Origin: Mycolicibacterium komanii | GTDB lineage: Bacteria; Actinomycetota; Actinomycetes; Mycobacteriales; Mycobacteriaceae | Assembly: GCF_001050035.1 (NCBI RefSeq) | Contig: NZ_CVTA01000011.1 | Location: 1-64,000, forward strand | Direction: 5' to 3' | Length of the DNA stretch: 64,000 nt | Shown: piece by piece, positions 8,544 to 18,836 of the stretch | How the letters are laid out: each line of letters starts with the position of its first letter | Position numbering within the stretch: position 1 is the first letter of the stretch | Translations under genes and position numbers: made by a program | The notes under the pieces: model-generated | Told to the model about the DNA's origin: nothing | The model's input: only the letters and a program-made list of their open reading frames with translations | The model's database searches: none

Positions 8544-8571
8544 GGGAACAAACCCGGAGTCGAGGCCGTTG
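8544..8571 (+). promoter_or_regulatory. SigH/SigE-type promoter of the dnaK operon
   Basis: GGGAACA at 8544-8550, a 16-base spacer, then CGTTG at 8567-8571. This matches the mycobacterial SigH/SigE consensus (GGGAAYA-N16/17-CGTTR). Transcription would begin near 8577-8580, just before the first HspR site and about 140 bases before the dnaK ATG. Confidence 0.8.
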
Positions 8572-8585
8572 ACCAACTCGACACA

Positions 8586-8606
8586 CTTGAGTGCATCAGA
8601 CTCAAG
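8586..8606. promoter_or_regulatory. HspR operator (HAIR), perfect
   Basis: CTTGAGT, a 7-base spacer, then ACTCAAG: an exact match to the HAIR consensus recognised by HspR, whose gene is fourth in this operon. It lies immediately downstream of the SigH-type promoter. Confidence 0.92.
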
Positions 8607-8640
8607 TCTGGGTTGACAGGGTAGGGTATGTCGGCGCAGG

Positions 8641-8682
8641 CTTGAGTGCGGTGCACTCAGCCCGAATCGAGTGCATGCACTC
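8641..8682. promoter_or_regulatory. Two degenerate HspR sites upstream of dnaK
   Basis: CTTGAGT-N7-ACTCAGC at 8641-8661 differs from the HAIR consensus at two bases. The perfect palindrome GAGTGCATGCACTC at 8669-8682 keeps the GAGT/ACTC core with a 6-base spacer. Together with the perfect site at 8586-8606 they suggest several HspR dimers bound across the leader. Confidence 0.7.
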
Positions 8683-8716
8683 AGACATTTAGCAGGACTA
8701 TCCAGGAGGAACCAAC

Positions 8717-10572
<1,856 letters not shown>

Positions 10573-10576
<4 letters not shown>

Positions 10577-11229
10577 CAGGAAACGATCCGCACGAGCCGG
10601 TGACCGTCACCGACAAACGGCGCATCGATCCGGTCACCGGTGAAGTGAGAGAAGCAGGTTCGGGTCCGGCGGCCGGTGAGGCCGGGGCGGCATCAAGCCC
10701 CGGCGAGCCGGCACCGGACGCGCCCACGCAGAAGGCGGCGGGGGAGGAGGCCGACAAGGCCTCCGAACTGCTCGCCGACCTGCAGCGGGTACAGGCCGAT
10801 TTCACGAACTACCGCAAGCGGGCGTTGCGCGATCAGCAGGTGGCGGCCGACCGGGCGAAGGCCTCGGTCATCTCGGCGCTGCTGCCGATCCTCGACGACC
10901 TCGACCGCGCGCGCAGCCACGGGGACCTCGAGAGCGGTCCGCTCAAGGTGATGGCCGACAAGCTGGTCAACACCCTTGAGGGGCTGGGCCTTTCGGCGTT
11001 CGGCGCCGAAGGCGACGAGTTCGACCCCGAACTTCACGAGGCCGTGCAGCACGAGGGTGAGGGCACTCACCCCGTCCTCGGCACCGTGATGCGACGCGGT
11101 TACAAGGTCGGCGATCAGGTCGTGCGCCACGCCTTGGTGGGCGTGGTGGACACGGTTCCCGACGACGGCGAGGCCGCCGACGGCGGTGGCGACGCCGCGG
11201 GTGACGGTTCGCCGGAAGCCGAAGCCTGA
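10573..11229 (+). CDS. grpE: Nucleotide exchange factor GrpE
   Basis: A 218-residue GrpE that releases ADP from DnaK. A disordered, acidic/Pro-Gly-rich N-terminus of about 55 residues is followed by the long dimerisation helix ([20 protein letters not shown]). The C-terminal beta domain ends with the conserved FDPELHEAV and [22 protein letters not shown] region. The GTG start overlaps the dnaK stop in GTGA, indicating translational coupling. A 162-base gap with a stem-loop separates it from dnaJ. Confidence 0.96.
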
Positions 11230-11235
11230 TGAGGA

Positions 11236-11282
11236 GAAGGTGGCGCGGAATAGCCGGAACGGGCGAATTCTGCGCCACCTTC
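11236..11282 (+). terminator. Stem-loop between grpE and dnaJ
   Basis: Arms at 11236-11251 (GAAGGTGGCGC plus GGAAT) and 11267-11282 pair at 15 of 16 positions around a 15-base loop. No U-tract follows. It may attenuate or process the transcript so that dnaJ and hspR are made at lower levels than dnaK and grpE. Confidence 0.6.
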
Positions 11283-11391
11283 GACTCGGCGGGCTTTTCG
11301 GCGGCGACTAATCCGGCGCGATTCGTCGTCAATCATCAAAATCGGAATGAGACTGCGATAAACAGACAAGAGCGGAAGGAGGTGACGCGGT

Positions 11392-12570
11392 ATGGCCCAG
11401 CGTGAGTGGGTCGAGAAGGACTTCTACAAGGAGCTCGGCGTCTCCTCTGACGCCAGCGAACAGGAAATCAAGCGGGCGGCCCGAAAGCTGCTCGCGGAGA
11501 ACCATCCCGACCGCAATCCGGGCAACTCGGCCGCCGAGGAGCGGTACAAGGCCGTGTCCGAGGCCAAAGAGGTGCTCACCGATCCGGCCAAGCGCAAGGA
11601 GTATGACGAGACCCGGCGCTTGTTCGCCAACGGCGGTTTCGGCCGCGGCCGGTTCGGCGGCGGTGGCGGCTTCGGCGGATTCGGCGGCGGCGACGGCGTC
11701 GAGTTCAACCTGAACGACCTCTTCGATGCGGCCGGCCAGACCGGCGGCGCCAACATCGGCGATCTCTTCGGCGGGCTCTTCGGCCGCGGCGCCCAGCAGC
11801 CGCGACCCAGCAGGCCGCGCCGCGGCAACGACCTCGAGACCGAGGCGGAGCTGTCGTTCCTGGAAGCCACCAAGGGTGTGGCGATGCCGTTGCGGCTGAC
11901 CAGTCCCGCGCCGTGCACGAATTGTCACGGCAGCGGCGCCCGCCCCGGCACCAGTCCGAAGGTCTGCCCGAACTGCAACGGGTCCGGGGTGATCAACCGC
12001 AACCAGGGCGCGTTCGGGTTCTCCGAGCCGTGCACGGAATGCCGTGGCAGCGGGTCGATCATCGAGCACCCTTGCCAGGAGTGCAAGGGCACCGGCGTGA
12101 CCACCCGCACCCGCACGATCAACGTGCGGATCCCGCCGGGCGTCGAGGACGGACAACGAATCCGCTTGGCGGGCCAGGGCGAAGCTGGGCTGCGTGGTGC
12201 ACCGTCGGGCGACCTGTACGTCACCGTGCACGTGCGGCCCGACAAGGTGTTCGGCCGCGACGGCGACGACCTGACCGTCACCGTACCCGTCAGCTTCCAC
12301 GAGTTGGCGCTTGGCACAACGCTTTCCGTGCCGACGCTGGAGGGCAAGGTCGGCGTGCGGGTGCCCAAGGGCACGTCGGACGGACGTATTTTGCGCGTGC
12401 GCGGGCGTGGTGTGCCGAAACGCTCTGGCGGACACGGCGATCTGCTCGTGACGGTGAAGGTCGCGGTGCCGCCGAACCTCGAGGGTGAAGCGGCCGAGGC
12501 GTTGGAGGCCTATGCGAAGGCGGAGCGGGCCAGCGGCTTCGATCCGCGGGCCGGATGGGCAGGTGCCTGA
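11392..12570 (+). CDS. dnaJ: Chaperone DnaJ (Hsp40)
   Basis: A 392-residue type I DnaJ. The J domain carries HPD (in ENHPDRNPG, about residue 38). A Gly/Phe-rich linker follows at about 80-105. Four zinc-binding repeats ([32 protein letters not shown]) lie at about 178-240, and the peptide-binding C-terminal domains end the protein. ATG 11392 has an excellent GGAAGGAGG ribosome site. It stimulates the DnaK ATPase and delivers substrates. Its stop overlaps the hspR start by one base (TGATG). This is the DnaJ1 position of mycobacteria; a second dnaJ is normally elsewhere. Confidence 0.97.
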   Translation: MAQREWVEKDFYKELGVSSDASEQEIKRAARKLLAENHPDRNPGNSAAEERYKAVSEAKEVLTDPAKRKEYDETRRLFANGGFGRGRFGGGGGFGGFGGGDGVEFNLNDLFDAAGQTGGANIGDLFGGLFGRGAQQPRPSRPRRGNDLETEAELSFLEATKGVAMPLRLTSPAPCTNCHGSGARPGTSPKVCPNCNGSGVINRNQGAFGFSEPCTECRGSGSIIEHPCQECKGTGVTTRTRTINVRIPPGVEDGQRIRLAGQGEAGLRGAPSGDLYVTVHVRPDKVFGRDGDDLTVTVPVSFHELALGTTLSVPTLEGKVGVRVPKGTSDGRILRVRGRGVPKRSGGHGDLLVTVKVAVPPNLEGEAAEALEAYAKAERASGFDPRAGWAGA

Positions 12571-12974
12571 TGGCAGCGAAACGGCCGAACGACGAGGCGC
12601 GTACGTTCTTGATCTCGGTCGCCGCGGAGCTGGCCGGCATGCACGCCCAGACGCTGCGCACGTATGACCGCCTCGGTCTGGTGCGCCCGCAACGCACCTC
12701 GGGCGGCGGCAGGCGCTACTCGCAGCACGACGTCGAGTTGCTCCGCGAGGTGCAGCGGCTGAGCCAGGACGAGGGTGTCAACCTCGCCGGCATCAAACGC
12801 ATCATCGAGCTGACCAATCAGGTCGAGGCGCTGCAGGCGAGGGTGCGGGAGCTGACTGCGGAAGTGGAGGCGTTGCGCGGATCTCAGCGCCGCGATCTGG
12901 CCGTGATGCCGAAGAGCACCGCCGTCGTGGTGTGGCAGCCTGGAGCCGCTCGGCGGCGACGTCAGGCGGAGTAA
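12570..12974 (+). CDS. hspR: Heat-shock repressor HspR (MerR family)
   Basis: A 134-residue MerR-type regulator. The winged helix-turn-helix reads AAELAGMHAQTLRTYDRLGL, then RRYSQHDVELLREVQRLS, with a coiled-coil dimerisation helix after residue 75 and a basic C-terminus. HspR binds HAIR sequences, aided by DnaK, and represses dnaK and clpB. Matching sites lie at 8586-8606 and 27714-27734 in this window, so the circuit is autoregulatory. The start at 12570 inside the dnaJ stop is chosen over an upstream ATG at 12555, which would lie within dnaJ. Confidence 0.96.
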   Translation: MAAKRPNDEARTFLISVAAELAGMHAQTLRTYDRLGLVRPQRTSGGGRRYSQHDVELLREVQRLSQDEGVNLAGIKRIIELTNQVEALQARVRELTAEVEALRGSQRRDLAVMPKSTAVVVWQPGAARRRRQAE

Positions 12975-12982
12975 CAAACTCC

Positions 12983-13885
12983 TCAAAAAACAATGATCGA
13001 GAACCGAGCGGTCTCCGGTTTGTCGGGGGCCGCTTTTCGGTATCCGCCCGTTCTCAACGAATCCGTCGGCGCGGCCATCGGCTCGATGCCGATCAGGTCG
13101 TCGTTGGGCGGTGCGAAGAGCTGCGCTGCGGGATAACCGGTTTCGAACCGCACCTCGATTCGGCGCTCCCCTCCGGTGAGGGTGAACACCGCGCCTTCTG
13201 GGACCTGGTCGAAACCGTCGTCGTAGGCGGTGACCTTCAATTGCTCTGCGCCGCCGGACCATTGCTCGTGAGCGCCGGTGGGGATGCCATTGTCGTCCAC
13301 CGGCAGGTGGCGCATCGCGGGAGTGCTCAGCGTCCACTCCTCGCGCGGGACGCCGGGAATTTTCAGGTACGGGTGGTAGCCGAAGCACAGCGGCACGTCC
13401 GCCGACGACGTGGGCGCGACCGTCGTCTCGATGGTGAGCGTGCGATCGCCGAGTGTGACGTGTTGGGTGAGTAGGTGCGGAAACGGAAACGACGCGAGCA
13501 ATTCGGCGTCGGCGCCGTAGTCGAGCTCCGCGGTAAGCACGTTCTCGGTGCGGGTGGTGACCTTCCACCCCGGGTAGGCGGCGAGCACGCCGTGGATCGG
13601 CGCGCCGTGCTCGTCCGTTCGGACTCCGTTTGCGCCCGGGGCCAGGGTGACGATCGACCCGTCGACCTCATAGGTGTTGGCGCTCAACCGGTTCGCCCAC
13701 GGATACAGGATGGGGATGCCCATCGTCTTGCCGTTGTTCACATAGGCGGTCAGGCCGCGGCGCTGACCGAGGAACTCGTCACCCGACTCGGCCAACGACG
13801 TGCCGATCATGCCGGCGGCCGGGACGAAGGTCGCGGTCAGGTCCGACGACGGGTCTCTCAGCGTGACGGCATCGAAATCAACCAC
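12983..13885 (-). CDS. Aldose 1-epimerase family protein
   Basis: A 300-residue beta-sandwich protein of the galactose mutarotase superfamily, which interconverts alpha and beta anomers of sugars. Supporting motifs are an early GKTMGIPILYPWANRL (substrate loop with Asn-Arg), HGVLAAYPGW (catalytic His region) and CFGYHPYLKIPG (second His). A conserved FETGYPAAQLFAP lies near the end. The start is GTG 13885. Its stop lies 9 bases from the hspR stop, so it is convergent with the heat-shock operon and separately controlled. The true sugar is unknown; members also include hexose-6-phosphate epimerases. Confidence 0.85.
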   Translation of the reverse strand: MVDFDAVTLRDPSSDLTATFVPAAGMIGTSLAESGDEFLGQRRGLTAYVNNGKTMGIPILYPWANRLSANTYEVDGSIVTLAPGANGVRTDEHGAPIHGVLAAYPGWKVTTRTENVLTAELDYGADAELLASFPFPHLLTQHVTLGDRTLTIETTVAPTSSADVPLCFGYHPYLKIPGVPREEWTLSTPAMRHLPVDDNGIPTGAHEQWSGGAEQLKVTAYDDGFDQVPEGAVFTLTGGERRIEVRFETGYPAAQLFAPPNDDLIGIEPMAAPTDSLRTGGYRKAAPDKPETARFSIIVF

Positions 13886-14012
13886 CAGACGATCGTCCCA
13901 CGCCGGGCTCAGATGAAGCCACGTCCGGGTGCAGGCGGCGGCCGTCTCGCGGTGTGTGAATCTGGCGACGCTCGAAACCCCAAAACCGTCGTCAGATTCC
14001 CGATTCAGCGGG

Positions 14013-15074
14013 TCAGTCGTAGACGATCACAGCCCGGCCCACGAAATCGCCGCGTCCGAGCGCATCGATATGGTCGTTGATGTCCTCGAAGCGGACCTGC
14101 GTCACGCTGTCCTTGATCTTCCCGGCCTCGGCGAGCGCGACGACCTCGGTCAGGTCGTTGTAATTACCCCAGAACGATCCGAAGAACGTGTACTCCCTGC
14201 CGACCACCGGGAACAGCGGGATATCGACCCGATTGCCCACCAGCCCCACGGATGCGACGGCGCCCTCGGTGGCAAGCAGCGAAAACGCCAGTCTGACGCT
14301 CTCCTCGGCGCCGACGCATTCGATCACCGCGTCGAACTCGCGCCGCCCGGTGGCCTGTTCGAGCGCGTCGCGCACCTGATCGTCGGCTTTGCCCCTGATG
14401 TTGACCGTGTGGTCTGCCCCGTTTTCGGTTGCCAACGCGAGCTTTTCGTCGCTGCGGCCCAAGGCGACCACCGTCGCGCCGGCGCCGAGCAACTTGGCGT
14501 ACTGCACGGCGTAGGCGCCGAGGCCGCCGACACCCATCACGGCCAGTGTCATGCCCGGCCCAAGCACGCCCGCCGCGCGGAGCTTCTTGAGCCCGCGGTA
14601 CGGCGTCAGCCCCGCGTCGGTCAGCGGTGCCAGCGACACCGGCGAGAGGTCGGCGCGTACGGGGATCACCTGCTGGTGAGCGACCGGAACGTACTCGGCG
14701 TACCCGCCGTGCGGACCGAAGCCGACCCAGTGGCCCTGATTGCAGATCTGTTCGTTGCCGCGGTGACACTGGCGACAGGACCCGTCGCCGAGTGGTCCGA
14801 AGACCACCGCCTGACCGCCCTCGGTGAGGCCCGCGGCGGCCGGAACCTCGGCGCCGATCCTGGCGATCGTTCCGGCGACCTCGTGACCCGGCGTCACCGG
14901 GAACTCCATCGGCAGGCTGAAGTAGCCGTCGATAAGCTGAAAATCGGTGCGGCACATGCCTGCTCCGCCGACCTTGATCAACACCTGGTTCGGCTCGATG
15001 TCGGGAACGGGAATCTCCTCGAGCCGCAGCGGCTGCCTGTACCCGTGCATGCGTGCGGCTCGCATCGTCGCCAT
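14013..15074 (-). CDS. Zinc-dependent alcohol dehydrogenase (MDR family)
   Basis: A 353-residue medium-chain dehydrogenase. The catalytic zinc site is CRTDF plus GHEVAG, and the NAD(P) Rossmann motif is GVGGLGAYAVQYAKLLGA. The structural zinc loop reads DGSCRQCHRGNEQIC: three Cys are present, but the first ligand position is Asp instead of Cys. Archaeal ADH of Sulfolobus uses Glu at this place, so zinc may still bind. It oxidises an alcohol or reduces an aldehyde/ketone; the substrate is unknown. The gene is monocistronic or loosely linked to the flavohemoglobin upstream. Confidence 0.88.
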   Translation of the reverse strand: MATMRAARMHGYRQPLRLEEIPVPDIEPNQVLIKVGGAGMCRTDFQLIDGYFSLPMEFPVTPGHEVAGTIARIGAEVPAAAGLTEGGQAVVFGPLGDGSCRQCHRGNEQICNQGHWVGFGPHGGYAEYVPVAHQQVIPVRADLSPVSLAPLTDAGLTPYRGLKKLRAAGVLGPGMTLAVMGVGGLGAYAVQYAKLLGAGATVVALGRSDEKLALATENGADHTVNIRGKADDQVRDALEQATGRREFDAVIECVGAEESVRLAFSLLATEGAVASVGLVGNRVDIPLFPVVGREYTFFGSFWGNYNDLTEVVALAEAGKIKDSVTQVRFEDINDHIDALGRGDFVGRAVIVYD

Positions 15075-15136
15075 CTGGACTCCCGACCGTTGATCTTGAT
15101 CGGAGTGTACGGGCGCGGCTCACCCCGCGCCCGGTT

Positions 15137-16300
15137 TCAGGAGCTCAGCGGGTCGTGCTGAATGCGTTCGGCCGGTGCTCCTTTGGCGAGCAGCGCCGCC
15201 TTGGTCGCTGTCACCATGTTCGGGCTGCCGCAGATCAGGATCTGCCGATCGCCCCAGTTGCCGTAGCGGGTGACCACGTCGGCCAGCGTGCCGGTCTGCC
15301 GCACGTGCAGGCCGCGGGGTGGCTGCACGTCCGGATAGTCGGCGGCCCACGGCGGGTCGACGTTGAACTCCGAGACCGGGGTGACCGACAGCCACGGGTT
15401 CTGCGACGCGATCTGCCACAACGTGCGCAGGTCGTACAGGTCACACGGATACCGTCCGCCGAAGAACAGATGGACTCGCGGATTGACGGCCCAGCGGGTG
15501 AGATCCATGATCAGCGCCCGCAGCGGTGCCAGCCCGGTACTGCCCGCGACCATCAGCACGTCCTCGCCGTCGCGGTCCACGCGCAGCCCCCCGTGCGGAT
15601 TGGACAGCCGCCACCGGTCGCCGGGTTTCGTCTCGGCGACGATCGCGGTGCTCACCATGCCGCCGGCCACCGAGCGGATGTGGAATTCGATCGCGCCGGA
15701 GGGCTCCGTCGGTATCGACGGGCTCAGATACCGCCACCGGCGCGGCCACTGCGGAACCTGAACCGTCACGTACTGGCCCGGGTGGTAGAACAGCGGACGG
15801 TCCAGTTGCAGCCGCACGACGGAGACGTCGCGGGTGACCCGCAGGTGCTCGATGACCGTGCCGTCGCAGAACGGCGGCCCCTGCTCCGCGTCGGCGGCCC
15901 CGCGCATCACCCCGATCATCAACGCGACGGCGTCGTGTGCGGTCTCGGCGAGCCCGTCGTCCCAGTGCTCGGCCAGGTGGTTACGGAAGCTGGCGTACAG
16001 CGCGGTCTGCATGGTGTCGTAATGCCGTTGTAGGACACCATATTTGCGGTGGTCACGGCCCAGCTGGGCGAGGAATGCGACCGGTTCCTGGGCCCGTTGG
16101 GCGACGAGTTCGCCCAGCACCCAGGTGACGGCGTGGCCGAACCGCTGACGCTGCTCGTCCATGTCCGGCGGGAACAGGTCGCGCACCGAGATGTCGATCG
16201 CGAACCAGTGGGTGTAGAAGCTGCGGATCAGGTCCGAGCCGAGCGCGGGATCGACCGCGTCGCGCAGCATGCGCAGCGCGTCACGGTCGTCGAGTCCCAC
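15137..16300 (-). CDS. Type II flavohemoglobin-like FAD/NAD oxidoreductase
   Basis: A 387-residue protein. The N-terminal globin domain (about 1-145) has the SFYTHWF B-helix Tyr and the proximal His in GRDHRKYGV. A ferredoxin-reductase-type FAD domain with RYLSPS (about 150-250) and an NAD domain with GSTGLAPLRAL and LICGSPNMV follow. In classical flavohemoglobins the FAD motif is RxYS; the Leu for Tyr change here is a mark of the mycobacterial type II group (Rv0385 in M. tuberculosis). Type I proteins dioxygenate NO, while type II proteins have been linked to lactate and membrane redox protection. The exact role is uncertain. Confidence 0.85.
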   Translation of the reverse strand: MGLDDRDALRMLRDAVDPALGSDLIRSFYTHWFAIDISVRDLFPPDMDEQRQRFGHAVTWVLGELVAQRAQEPVAFLAQLGRDHRKYGVLQRHYDTMQTALYASFRNHLAEHWDDGLAETAHDAVALMIGVMRGAADAEQGPPFCDGTVIEHLRVTRDVSVVRLQLDRPLFYHPGQYVTVQVPQWPRRWRYLSPSIPTEPSGAIEFHIRSVAGGMVSTAIVAETKPGDRWRLSNPHGGLRVDRDGEDVLMVAGSTGLAPLRALIMDLTRWAVNPRVHLFFGGRYPCDLYDLRTLWQIASQNPWLSVTPVSEFNVDPPWAADYPDVQPPRGLHVRQTGTLADVVTRYGNWGDRQILICGSPNMVTATKAALLAKGAPAERIQHDPLSS

Positions 16301-16316
16301 GCGGCCCGAGTGTATG

Positions 16317-17327
16317 TCAGCCGGGTGTGACCCTTCGCTGTCGAAGCGCCGCCAGAACGATCAGCGCCACGCCGACGGCCGCCCAGCAGGTCAGCACGAT
16401 GACCGGCACCGCGGCGCCCGCACCGTCGAAGAAGGCCGCGGACCGCAGCAGGGTGGCGTTGGCGCCCTGAGGCAGGAACTGGCCGAACTGCCCCCACCCG
16501 CTGGGCAGGAGTTCAGGGGCGCTGGTCAGGCCGGACAGCGGGTTGCCGACGAGCAGCGCGAGCACCGCGCCCAGCGCCAGGCCGACCCGGCCGAACAGCG
16601 ACCCCAGCCCCAGCAGCGTCAACCCCATGGCCAGGGCGCCCAACGTCAGCGCACCGGCGACTCCCCAGAAGTTCGCGTCGATCGAGCCCATGACCCAGCG
16701 CAGCAGCCCGGCGATCGACAGCCCGGCCACACCCGCGAAAACCACGGCCGCGGTGAAGCGGGTCCACACCTCCCGCTTGAGCGCGAAGATCAGGGCGACC
16801 GCGGGCAGCAACCCGGCGAGGGTGATCGGCAGGGCGGAGGCGGCCAGGCCGGCGCCGCGCGGGTCATTTGCGGTCGGGGGCGCCAGGTCCTCTACGTGCA
16901 ACTGCGTGCCGGTCTTCTGCGCGATGCCGTTGCCGATCTGGGTCAACATCTGGGCGATCATCGGGCTGGCGCCGGTCGCGGTCATCAGCGTCGGTCCCTC
17001 GGGCCCGAACGCGATGCCGCCGTACACGTCGCGGTTGCGGATGGCCTCGCGCAATGCGTCGGCGCCGGGGTAGTAGGTGACCGAGAACGCGCCCGGCGCC
17101 TGCTGGTCCAGCGTCGCTACGACTTGGCCACTGGCCGCCTGCGGTCCGGCCGCGCCGATCGGCACCGCGTGTGGACCGCTGCGAGCGGCGGGCAGTGCGA
17201 AGGCCAGCGCGACGATCGCGATGACGACCGTGAGCACCACGACCACGCCCGTCGCGCGTACCGCGGCGGGCGGCTCGTGAACCGGGGAAGCGTGGTGGGG
17301 GGCCCTTTCGGGGGTTGCGGTGGTCAT
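16317..17327 (-). CDS. YhgE/Pip-like (DUF3533/ABC-2 type) membrane protein
   Basis: A 336-residue membrane protein. One transmembrane helix lies near 25-48, an extracellular domain follows (about 50-155), and five or more transmembrane helices occupy 160-325. This is the layout of ABC-2-type permeases of the YhgE/Pip group, often involved in export or envelope stress. No ATPase gene is adjacent. ATG 17327 was preferred to the upstream in-frame codon at 17402, because the longer form would run through the divergent promoter region and the operator. AAAAGG lies 8 bases upstream. It is divergent from a TetR gene that probably represses it. Confidence 0.75.
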   Translation of the reverse strand: MTTATPERAPHHASPVHEPPAAVRATGVVVVLTVVIAIVALAFALPAARSGPHAVPIGAAGPQAASGQVVATLDQQAPGAFSVTYYPGADALREAIRNRDVYGGIAFGPEGPTLMTATGASPMIAQMLTQIGNGIAQKTGTQLHVEDLAPPTANDPRGAGLAASALPITLAGLLPAVALIFALKREVWTRFTAAVVFAGVAGLSIAGLLRWVMGSIDANFWGVAGALTLGALAMGLTLLGLGSLFGRVGLALGAVLALLVGNPLSGLTSAPELLPSGWGQFGQFLPQGANATLLRSAAFFDGAGAAVPVIVLTCWAAVGVALIVLAALRQRRVTPG

Positions 17328-17392
17328 GGTTCGCGCCTTTTCATTCGTCGTTGAATTTCTGCGTATGGGCAGAGTAACTCCGGCGGGTAGTA

Positions 17393-17412
17393 ATTTCAAC
17401 ACTTATTGAAAT
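17393..17412. promoter_or_regulatory. Probable TetR operator
   Basis: ATTTCAA, a 6-base spacer, then TTGAAAT: a perfect inverted repeat in an AT-rich gap between the divergent membrane-protein gene and the TetR gene, ending 14 bases before the TetR ATG. Position and symmetry fit autorepression and control of both genes. Confidence 0.75.
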
Positions 17413-17426
17413 GTTAGCCTCGTGGT

Positions 17427-18074
17427 ATGGCGTCACCAGCCAAAACAGCCCGGCGCAGGGGCCGGCGACAGGGCGAGCCGGTCTCACGCGACGCGGTGCT
17501 CGCAGCAGCACGCAAGCGTTTCGGCGCCGAGGGCTACGAGAAGACGACGTTGCGGGCGATCGCCCGCGATGCCCATGTCGACCCGTCGATGGTGCTCTAT
17601 CTGTTCGGCTCCAAGTCCGAGCTGTTCCGGGAGTCGCTCAACCTCGTCGTCACCCCCGGCGCACTGGTTTCCGCGCTCGCCGGAGGCCCGGACGACGACC
17701 CCGACATCGGGACCCGCATGGTTCGTACGTACCTGCGGATCTGGCAATCACCGGAGTCGGGCCCGACGATGGTCGCGATGTTGCAGTCGGCCACCTCGAA
17801 CCCCGACGCACACGAGGCGTTCCGCGGGTTCATGCAGGATCACGTGCTGAGCGCCGTGTCCGCTGAACTCGGGGGAGGGGAAGAGGCTCGGCTGCGAGCG
17901 CTGCTGGCGGCGAGTCAGCTCGTCGGCACCGCGGTGCTGCGCTTCGTCATGAAGATCCCGCCGTTGGCGACGCTGCCCGATGACGACCTCGTGCGGCTGC
18001 TCGCGCCGACGGTGACGCGGTACCTGACGGCCGACGCCGCAGAGCTCGGGCTGCCGGAGCCCGACGCGTCATAG
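17427..18074 (+). CDS. TetR family transcriptional regulator
   Basis: A 215-residue regulator with a basic N-terminus and a TetR helix-turn-helix at about 20-70: AVLAAARKRFGAEGYEKTTL, then DPSMVLYLFGSKSELF. The C-terminal ligand domain is unassigned. A perfect palindrome at 17393-17412 in the divergent intergenic region is the likely operator, and the permease-like gene at 16317-17327 is the likely target. The ligand is unknown. The 3' end overlaps the convergent GAP-family gene by 6 bases. Confidence 0.9.
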   Translation: MASPAKTARRRGRRQGEPVSRDAVLAAARKRFGAEGYEKTTLRAIARDAHVDPSMVLYLFGSKSELFRESLNLVVTPGALVSALAGGPDDDPDIGTRMVRTYLRIWQSPESGPTMVAMLQSATSNPDAHEAFRGFMQDHVLSAVSAELGGGEEARLRALLAASQLVGTAVLRFVMKIPPLATLPDDDLVRLLAPTVTRYLTADAAELGLPEPDAS

Positions 18075-18743
18075 TCCGTGAATGCCCTTGTACAACACCA
18101 TGAGACCGATCACCACGAGGATGCCCGCGATGAGGACGGCGTGCTGTCGATCCATCCAATCCTTGAGCCGGGCCAACGGTCGGTCGAGCCGGTCGCCGGA
18201 GACCGCGTAGGCCAGGATCGGCAGCGCGACCGTAGAACCGGCAGCGATCACGAACCAGGCGACGGCCACCCAGTCGTCGCGGGAGCCGCCGGCGGTGCCG
18301 ATCGCCAAACCCGCTGCGGCGCAGATGAACAGAACTTTCGGGTTGGCGACCGTCAAGAGCATCGCGGTGCCGCCCGCGCGTAGCGGGGTCAACGTGCTCA
18401 GGCCCTCCATCCAGCGCGGCTTGTGCGACGCCTTCTTGCGGGTGAACCAGCGATACAGACCGAACACGATGAGCGCCGCGCCGACCGCGACCCGCAGCCA
18501 CGACGCCCATCCCGGCGGTCGACCCTCGCGACCACCCAGCAGGCTGGACACCTGAAGGAAGATGCTCGTCAGCACCGCCAGCCCGATCAGCCACCCGGCC
18601 AGGAACGCCAGGCTCGTCGGGCGCGGTCGCCTTGTGTGCAGCACCAGCACCGCGGGGATGACCGACAGCGGTGAGAGCGCCACCACCAACGCCAGCGGGA
18701 TCAGTTCGGTGAGCAACGACCCCTTGTCCACGAGGCCGAACAC
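18069..18743 (-). CDS. GAP family (LysE-like) membrane protein
   Basis: A 224-residue protein with about six transmembrane helices. The first is LIPLALVVALSPLSVIPAVL, carrying the Ser-Pro signature of the GAP/Sap family. In mycobacteria, Gap proteins take part in glycopeptidolipid export; other members are related to LysE amino-acid exporters (family knowledge). The substrate here is unknown and no glycopeptidolipid genes are visible nearby. A GTG at 18743 is used. A basic cytoplasmic loop (RKKASHKPRW) lies near residue 125. Confidence 0.8.
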   Translation of the reverse strand: MFGLVDKGSLLTELIPLALVVALSPLSVIPAVLVLHTRRPRPTSLAFLAGWLIGLAVLTSIFLQVSSLLGGREGRPPGWASWLRVAVGAALIVFGLYRWFTRKKASHKPRWMEGLSTLTPLRAGGTAMLLTVANPKVLFICAAAGLAIGTAGGSRDDWVAVAWFVIAAGSTVALPILAYAVSGDRLDRPLARLKDWMDRQHAVLIAGILVVIGLMVLYKGIHGL

Positions 18744-18836
18744 TATCGGAAACGGCGTTCAACGCGCCGTTCTTCGGTCGGGCTGATTGACTGCGGTACC
18801 GGCACCCTGCCGGCACCGGACACCAGGAGAACAGAC

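Noticed and set aside
8613..8618. TTGACA as a -35 box for dnaK
   Set aside because: No -10-like hexamer occurs at 16-19 bases. The SigH-type element is a better explanation.
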